In this document: one piece after another, positions 57,203 through 64,000 of the stretch
Numbering within the stretch: position 1 is the stretch's first letter
Layout of the letters: every line of letters starts with the position of its first letter
DNA from: Apium graveolens
Taxonomy: Eukaryota; Streptophyta; Magnoliopsida; Apiales; Apiaceae
Direction of reading: 5' to 3'
Assembly (NCBI RefSeq): GCF_009905375.1
Contig: NC_133657.1
Coordinates: forward strand, 60,867,227-60,931,226
Length of the DNA stretch: 64,000 nt
Notes under the pieces: model-generated
What the model was told of the DNA's origin: nothing
Database searches by the model: none
What the model saw: only the letters and a program-made list of their open reading frames with translations
Made by a program: the position numbers and the translations under genes

Positions 57203-60200
57203 ATGACTTCAACTGCTGCTTCAAAACCATTTGATTATGGGGATGCAAAGTTTGTGACTAACTATTCATCTATCCTTACTAACGACAGCGTGAAAGTGGA
57301 TTTTCACATTTTTCAGGATTTTCTTAGATCCAGCGAGATTGGGTTTGTTCTCACAGATCCACCCACAATCTCTGTTGACCAGGTGCTTGCTATCTGGAGG
57401 ACTGGAGTATTTGATGATGGAGGAGCCAATGGATTTCCAAGCCTTGTATTTAAATTCGATAATACAACAAGGGTTGTAACTCCTCAAACTGTAAGGGATG
57501 CATTACAGTTGCCTTCTTATATCTCCTACTCAAGACTGGTAGGTGATATTGAGATGAGGAATTCTTTACTGAGATTGGCTATGACAAGGATTTGAAGAAC
57601 CTTGGTCAACTAAAAATGAATGGGCTAAGGAATGAATGAAATTTCTTCTTTAATTGCATCACAAAGGCCTTCAACAATAACTCTTTGAATTTTGATGCCT
57701 TGCCCATTATGACACAACAGATAGGATATTCTCTTATTCATGGTTCATATTATGATTATGGTAGAGTAGTTATGTCTTTTATTGGTGATAGGATAAATGT
57801 TGATAGAAATATAGTATATTATGCCAGATTATGTCAGTTGATTTTCAATGTTTATTTTCCTAATATCCCTATCCCTACTAATCAAATTGTGTCAGTGTTC
57901 AAGTTGACAAAAAGGGCTTTTTCAGACTTAATTTCACAAGATGAAAAGCGGTTGAATTTAGTTCCTTTGAGGTTACCATTAGTTGCGAAAAACTTTCTTG
58001 TAGCAAGACTTCCTGAGACTTATGGTTTGCTTAACAGTCAGAGTGCTAAGCTGCAGAAAATCACCATTAGAAACCCCCCTGTAGCTCACCTCAGCACAAC
58101 AACTCAAACAAAAACTCAACCACCAGAATAATCTCAAACAGAAGCCACCTCAGGTGTCTCCCAAAATACACTTATTATAAAAAGAAAGAAATAATTGCTT
58201 AAGAAAGCTACAAATCCTACTATAGTCAAGTCAAAAGATGAAGTATCTCAAGTTCCTCATTCTTCTAAACCATCAAAAATTGTTAAAAGGAAACTTGCAT
58301 TTGCTGGATTGGAATCAGATTTAGATGAGGACATTGCTACCTTATCTTCCAAATTTCCAAACCTTTTGTCTGATTTTCTCCAAAATCAGTTGTTAAATCA
58401 AATACAAAAGACACAGCTGCTGATGTTGGTTCAAATATCAGACCAAAGAAAAAGGGGATTGGTCAAGGCCTATTACAATCAGCATTTGCTCCAGATTAAA
58501 TAGGAAATTTTTGAGGAGACATAAAATGCATCAAATCCAAATTCTGATATCCAGTCTACTGCTGAGGTTCTTGTAGAACTGTCTGAAACTCCAGTCATGC
58601 AAGATCACAAGAGAGCGAGGGAAGTCTCTCATGAGCAAGTAGAATCTAGTGTCAAGAGGCTGAAAAGGAAAGGACTTTTTCCTGGATCAAGTACACAAGA
58701 ACCTGTATCTCAAAAGGGAACATCAGCTACATCTTTTGATCCAATCACACAAGAACCTGCACCTCACAGTGGTGCAGCAGATACTGAAGCACAAGAGCCT
58801 CTGTTAGAAGCTGCTCAGGAGTCTATTATTGCAATTATGGAGAAGAGTACACAAGAACCTGGTTGTCAAAGTCATCTAGAAATTCCTGATTCTCCAGCTA
58901 CACAAGAACCATTGCATCAAAGTTGCAATGCAAGCCTTACTCCTGCTGCAGTGACTCTTATTATTGATGTTGAAAGCAGAGTTCATCCGTCCCAACTGTC
59001 TATTAATATTTTATCAGTGTCACAATTGGATGTTCGCACAGAATCTGCATCTTCAGGTTCAGAAGGTATAAATACTATTATTACTTTATCAGCATTTATT
59101 CTAAATAATGATCTAGTTCTTTCAGCATTTACTACATTTAATAAAAAAAAGCATGTTGACATGATTACATCTAGACCTTATTTAAGCACTACCTCTAGTT
59201 GTATGACCACAAATCACCTTTCTTTAGCCACCTCTTATTTCTGTAGGACAATCTTTCTGAGCCTTTTTGTGTGAGATGTGTGAAAAGATTGAGATAAAAA
59301 CAGAATTTCAGAGAAGCAGGATCCTTCCCGGCAAAAGGAGAGGTAAATGAGAGATAGGATTTAGTAATCCTTGTGAGGAAGCTCTGACTATTAAAAGTCA
59401 TGAGATGTGTGGTATGAGGAGTAGTGAAGCTACTTTAAAAGAATAGAGAGATTAAGGTTTATTTGCTATATGTTTGTAGGTGCTCAGAGTCCTAAAGAAA
59501 CAAATGTTGAACAACATTCTGTTGAATATCAAGAACACTCTGATACACCAAAGGCTATTAATCTCCCTATAAGTCTAAGTACTGATACTTTCTTGCAGTC
59601 CATACATTCTATTATACCATCACATAGTACAATCCCTGTTTTTGTTGAAAAATAGTCCATTTATTCTACTTTACCATCATCGGAGGAAATCCCTGTTGTT
59701 GCTGAAGATGTAGTAGCACAACAGTCCATTCATAAAGTTTCATTCATTTCAGAATCACCACAGCATGTTACAGGAACTGAGGTTCTGGAATTTAATGTCG
59801 AAGCTCCAATTCCTTTATCTACAATACGTGAAGATGTGGAGTTAACTGCTGAAGGGGTGGAAGCTTCTGAAGCAACTAGATTAAAAACTGCATAAAATCC
59901 GGTTACTATTGAAGAATCTAATGATGGTGAAGAAGATAATGTTTCTAATGCTATTATAGATCCTAATGATGATATTTTCTTCCCTGAAGATATGCCTATG
60001 CATGTGAGACAACGGAAACTGAAAGAGTTAGATGCTACAAAAGAATAGGATTATTCTGATAATCTCTGGAATGCTCATTGGAAAGATAATACGTATCCTA
60101 TTTCTAGAACACAAGCTGTTGCACATCTGGAAATAACAAAATAGAAGATTACAAATCCTGATATGCTGAATCATTTGAAAGCATCAACTTTAGTTGTCAG

Positions 60201-61111
60201 ATCCTTACACACAACTCATGAAGCAACTACTACTCAAATCAATCAGATTAAAGAATCTTTGATTGCTTCAAAGCTGACTACTCATCAGGAAAATCAGAAA
60301 TAAATTTCACCATCAGTTGGCAGACAAATTTCAATTGAAGCCATTCAAGCTAGATTGGAAGCTACACAAGATCAAATGTCCGCTCAACTTATAGAAATAC
60401 AGAATTAAATGGAGCTAATTCTTTTCCTACTGCTTTGTGATGATGCCAAAAAGGGGAGAAATTATTAAATCTAAATGCAAACAGCTGTTATTGACAAGTA
60501 CTGATACTGAAACTTCTGATGGAGGTAATAAGGGACCAGAAGGATAACAAAAGGAGAAAATATGAACAGTTGAAGATTTAACTGTTGCTGATGAAGACCA
60601 AGGTATTCTGGAGATAGAAGATGGTGCTGAAGCAAGTAAATTTCTTCAATCTCTGGAAGACAAATCTGTTCTACAAGGATCCAACGATTCAATTATTTGA
60701 CTCTGAGGAGAGTAGAAGAATATTTGCAAAAGAAAATTATGAAGTTGATTTTGAACAGCTAAGGCAAATGGAGGAAGACTTCAAGAATTCCATTAAAAAT
60801 AGCAAATCCTGATATTGTTGTTATTTCTCAAGTACTTTATGAAGATAATCCTTTTAACAGACCAACCAGAGGTGTAGTCATAAGGGAAATCAGTCAAGCA
60901 GAAGATCTTAAATCACAAGTTACAGTAACTGGTGACTTGAAGCTTAAAGGAAAAGAGAAGATATGAGATAAGTCAAAGTTTTCAAAGTCTAAAGCCAAAT
61001 CTGTTATTGAAAAGAAGAAAAGGGAAGATTTTTAAAGCATTCTGAGCTGAGGAAGTAGAATTAACCTCTGACATTGCTTAAGTTAAAGAAGCAGCTCAGG
61101 ATGAAGAGTAA
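57203..61111 (+). pseudogene. Extra 3' ORF of element 6, broken
   Basis: ATG at 57203 (MTSTAASKPFDYGDAKFV). The N-terminal domain aligns with element 5: AIWRTGVFDDGG, VVTPQTVRDAL, NFDALPIMTQQIGYSL, SFIGDR, YYARLCQL. The frame shifts near 57590 and again later. Ser/Pro/Gln-rich repeats around 58680-58950 contain five copies of TQEP, an expansion absent from element 5. The segment matching DAKKGEKVIKSKC is at about 60440-60480 but shifted, followed by LWKTNLFYKDPTIQLFDSEE, then decayed C-terminal parts. About 59280-59460 has no coding similarity and could be an insertion or an intron-like stretch. The family function is unknown. Confidence 0.75.
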
Positions 61112-61216
61112 AGTCTGATATTCACCGAAACAAGATTGAATATGCATACTTGATTCCTGCATTTAGATAGTTTTGACATCATCAATTGGAACTTGTCCAT
61201 ATTTCGATTATAAACA

Positions 61217-61229
61217 AGTTGAGGGAGAT
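61217..61229 (+). other. Polypurine tract of element 6
   Basis: AGTTGAGGGAGAT before the 3' LTR, a weaker version of GTTGGGGGAGAT. Confidence 0.8.
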
Positions 61230-61564
61230 TGTGAGGAGCAATTAATGATATTAAACAGAAACTATCAGAATCATCGGCGGATGATGACTACAAGCATCGA
61301 CGGATGATGACTAGCATCGGCAGATGGACTATAAGCATCGACGGATGATGATGACATCGACGGATGTTGATAATCGACGGATAATGATATTAACGGATGA
61401 TGATGTTAATGGATGATGAAATTAGTATTTGTCACATCAGTTAATCTTTCAGAAGGAAAAGGAAATAGGAACTCAAGGCGGTGAATGACTTTATCTCAGA
61501 AGCAATTTTATAGGTTTCCTTATTGTTGATAGAATAGGATTTCTTATACATTGGTAGTTGTGCA
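61230..61564 (+). repeat. 3' LTR of element 6, truncated
   Basis: 335 bp starting TGTGAGGAGCAAT; it matches 12831 onward to about 13118. The last 187 bp or so are missing, and the MULE remnant begins immediately. The minisatellite at 61270-61419 has about eight units. Confidence 0.85.
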
Positions 61565-63098
61565 AGCTTGGAGGTCTAAAGAAAAAGCCTTGGAAATTAT
61601 GAGAGGAAATGCAACTAATTCATACTCTGAACTGTACACTTATTTGCATATATTACATACTACAAATGCAGGGTCCGTAATTGAACTTCAGTTGGCTGAA
61701 ATAATTATTTCATGTACGTATTTTTAGCTTTGCACGCTTCAATCAAAGGATGGAATTTTTGCTTACCTATTATCGTTGTTGATGGAACGTTTTTGAAATC
61801 CGCACATGGTGGTACTCTACTGGTGGCTGCAATCAAGATGCAGGTGGTAAAGTTTTTCCTCTAGCATTTGCCGCAGTTGATTCAGAGAATGATATGTCTT
61901 GGGATTGGTTTTTTGTGAAATTCAAAAAAGCTTATGGTGTCAGGGAAGGGATGATAATAGTGTCAGATAGACATGAAAGCATTATAAAAGCGGCTAACAA
62001 TGTATACAACGAAGTACCACACATGTTTTGCATTTTTCATCTACTTGGAAACATTAAAACCAAGTTCAAGAAAAATTTGAAGAGGATAAATGATGAATTC
62101 CTTTCTGCTGCAAATGCGTATATATTGAAAAAATTTAACTATCACATGTCTGAACTTAGGAAGATTGATAAAAGAGTTCAACAATATTTACAAGAGGTTG
62201 GGTATGAGAAATGGGCTAAGGTTTTCTCAGCAAATAACAGATATTCAAACATGACTTCAAATGTTGCAGAGTCTTTGAATGATGCCATAATCTCAATAAG
62301 GGAGCTTCCTATTTGTATAATGTTAGAGAGTAATGTTAGAGAGTTTGCGAGCTTTACTACAAAAATGGAGCTGGAAGAACAGAATTGAGGCAAATGCAAC
62401 ATCAACATACTTAACAAGGAAATATGAAGAACTTTTGAAGGCAAATTTCCACCTCTTAGTTGATTTAACGGTATATTTTACAACTTACAACATTAATTTT
62501 TTTCCACAAACTATAAGTACATAATTTATGTTCTTATTCAGTTTTATATGTCTAATTTTTCTTCAAATAATTAGGTGCACCCATCAAATGATATTTTTTT
62601 TGAGGTGTATAATAACGAGAAGAAATTTGTGGTTAATCTGAGTACTAAGACTTGCAACTGCAATAGGTATGTTAAACTAAATTAATTCTTAACTTATTTT
62701 CATGTAATAGCACTTTACTTTTTATATTATATTGATCTTTTTATTTTCTTTGAAGGTACAAATGGATCAAATACAATGTTCCCATGCCATTGCCATTTTA
62801 CAGAAAACAAGACTCAATCCTTATGACTATTGTTCAAGATATTATCAGAAAGAAATGATGCTTGCAGCTTATACAGAAGTCATTTATCCAGTTGGAAAGA
62901 AGGACACCTGGCAAGTTCCAGAACATATCAAAGCTGTGATAGTCTATCCTCCAGAAGGGAGAGTTAAAGTTGGTAGACCAAAGACGAAAAATTAAATCTC
63001 ATTGGGAAAGAAGTTCAAAAACACAAGTGCAATGTGGAAAATGTAATCAATTTGGGCATAACAGAAGGACCTGCAGAAATGCATTAAAAAATACTTAG
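61565..63098 (+). pseudogene. MULE (Mutator-like) transposase remnant
   Basis: Homology starts at the junction with QAWRSKEKALEIMRGN, so the N-terminal DNA-binding part is missing. The DDE-type core has D in VVDGTFLK (61775-61800), D in VSDRHESI (61960-61982) and CIFHLL (near 62026), with the presumed catalytic E in NVAESLN (62260-62280). Next come a SWIM finger (CNCN ... QCSHAIAI), the GRPKTK segment and a C-terminal CCHC knuckle CGKCNQFGHNRRTC (63033-63075). Likely introns are 62471-62574 and 62667-62755, though the second leaves the frame one base out. Frameshifts lie near 61830, 62360 and 62989. No terminal inverted repeats or target duplication were found. It is inactive. Confidence 0.8.
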
Positions 63099-64000
63099 TT
63101 TATTCAATGTTCATTACATAACTTCAGTTGCAGATATTGTATTGTTTACATATAAATAAAGCAAATAAACTTAGTTTATATGACATTTGGAAGAATTCTG
63201 CAATCTAGTATTATTTTAAAAAAATTATATTATAAAAAATTTTGTCTTTATCACATTTTTTATTCAATACATTTTTAATTTTAGACTGTTATATAACAAT
63301 ATGCAATATTAGTATAAATGTTAACCATTATGTAACCTCATAAAGTAAATTGATGAACTAGTTAAAACAAAAGTAGCAAAATACTAAAAAATATATATAT
63401 GAATTTAACCATATATGCAACCCCTTACGCAACACAACCAAATTTTAAGCAAATATGCAACCCCTTATGCAACACATCAATATTTTAAGCAAATATGCAA
63501 CCCTTTATGCAACCTTTTATGAAACCTATACTGTAACTAACAATAAACTTTGCAACCACTTTTAAAACAACTTATTAAACATAAATAAGTTATTGAAAGA
63601 AAAAAGATTATAAATGCAGTAAATGTGAAAATGGACCAAAATAAAGCTCAAACACACCAGCTCAAGCTATTTGGTTTAACTTTTGCAACTTATCAAAAAA
63701 CTAATTATGCAACCAAAGATATTGGTTTTATATGTAAACAGATCTGTAACTTTAAAAAAACAAGATCTCAACAATTGAAAACACATATAAAGCTCAATAA
63801 TTAAAAAAACAACTATCTACTTCATATACTTAAAGCATAAATTGTATTGATTCATTTTGCACAACTTGTAAAACATGTCTTTCATATCTAGCATAAAAAT
63901 ATTGAGCTACCCTAATTACATTGTTAATTGAAATAACTCCTAATTGATCTAGATAATCCATTACATAAAACCGAAATCTAGATCTAAAACCCTCAGCCGA
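63099..64000. other. AT-rich non-coding sequence after the MULE remnant
   Basis: No convincing ORF. TGCAACC-like words recur (for example 63413-63545, 63660-63720), including a 40-bp tandem repeat. It may be the 3' part of the MULE or neighbouring intergenic DNA. The far right (63900-64000) shows nothing I recognise. Confidence 0.6.
63413..63520. repeat. 40-bp tandem repeat with TGCAACC words
   Basis: About 2.7 copies with a 40-bp period: ATATGCAACC starts at 63413, 63453 and 63493, the first two units differing at a few bases. Confidence 0.8.

Larger units (their letters stand above)
12831..61564 (+). mobile_element. Element 6: old Sirevirus-like copia element hosting nested insertions
   Basis: 5' LTR (12831-13351), primer-binding site, gag (13412-13577, resuming 46447-48561 and 52958-53089), pol (53090-56317), spacer, 3' ORF (57203-61111), polypurine tract and truncated 3' LTR (61230-61564). 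Element 3 splits gag after its codon for Leu in the FLEATDPEYL segment, and a solo LTR splits gag near its end. Without insertions about 11.5 kb remain. Gag, pol and 3' ORF are recognisably homologous to those of element 5, while the LTR is unrelated apart from the ends. All reading frames are broken. The terminal TG of the 5' LTR has become TA. Confidence 0.85.

Noticed and set aside
59280..59470. A spliceosomal intron in the 3' ORF of element 6
   Set aside because: The stretch lacks coding similarity and ends near TTTGTAG before coding resumes, but no clear donor was found and no homologue shows an exon junction here.
1..64000. tRNA, rRNA, CRISPR, plastid or mitochondrial segments
   Set aside because: None seen by reading; the only tRNA-related sequences are the primer-binding sites of the retrotransposons.

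Overview
The window is plant nuclear heterochromatin, almost certainly from a eudicot with a large repeat-rich genome. I found no host gene, rRNA, tRNA or organellar segment. Nearly every base belongs to LTR retrotransposons. Most are Ty1/copia elements of the Sirevirus (SIRE/Maximus) type: the primer-binding site complements initiator tRNA-Met (TGGTATCAGAGCC), the polypurine tract is TTGGGGGAGAT followed by TGTTAG, and a long extra ORF lies between pol and the 3' LTR. I cannot name the species.

Layout. 1-2274: element 1 (minus strand, gag plus 5' LTR, running off the left edge), apparently inserted in the 3' LTR of element 2. 2275-12113: element 2 (minus, decayed Sirevirus). 12114-12830: fragment of a long Tork/Angela-like copia LTR. 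12831-61564: element 6 (plus, old Sirevirus-like), interrupted twice. In its gag sits element 3 (13578-46446, minus, Tork/Angela-like, very decayed). In the 5' LTR of element 3 sits element 5 (20761-44975, plus, young Sirevirus). In the 5' LTR of element 5 sits element 4 (21202-32312, minus, same family as element 5). Element 6 also carries a 4.4-kb solo LTR, probably Ty3/gypsy Tekay/Del type, at 48562-52957. 61565-63098: remnant of a Mutator-like (MULE) transposase abutting a truncated LTR. 63099-64000: AT-rich sequence with a short tandem repeat. Five-base target duplications fix the order of insertion: 6, then 3, then 5, then 4.

Functional state. Element 4 has an uninterrupted 1116-residue pol but a broken gag. 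Element 5 has an uninterrupted 778-residue gag but a broken pol, so the pair might complement each other. Their LTR pairs differ by only about 1%, so both are recent insertions. Because they lie head to head, they form an inverted repeat with arms of about 10 kb that could give hairpin RNA.

The least explained part is the 3' module of elements 4, 5 and 6. In elements 4 and 5 it holds a small ORF with its own TATA box and a 3' end almost unchanged between copies. In elements 5 and 6 it holds a very long ORF with a conserved N-terminal domain, a low-complexity hinge, a coiled coil and a conserved C-terminal domain, preceded by a possible promoter and leader. The motif TAAGTTCTGAT recurs through gag, pol, spacer and 3' ORF, while its reverse complement recurs in U3 of the LTR.
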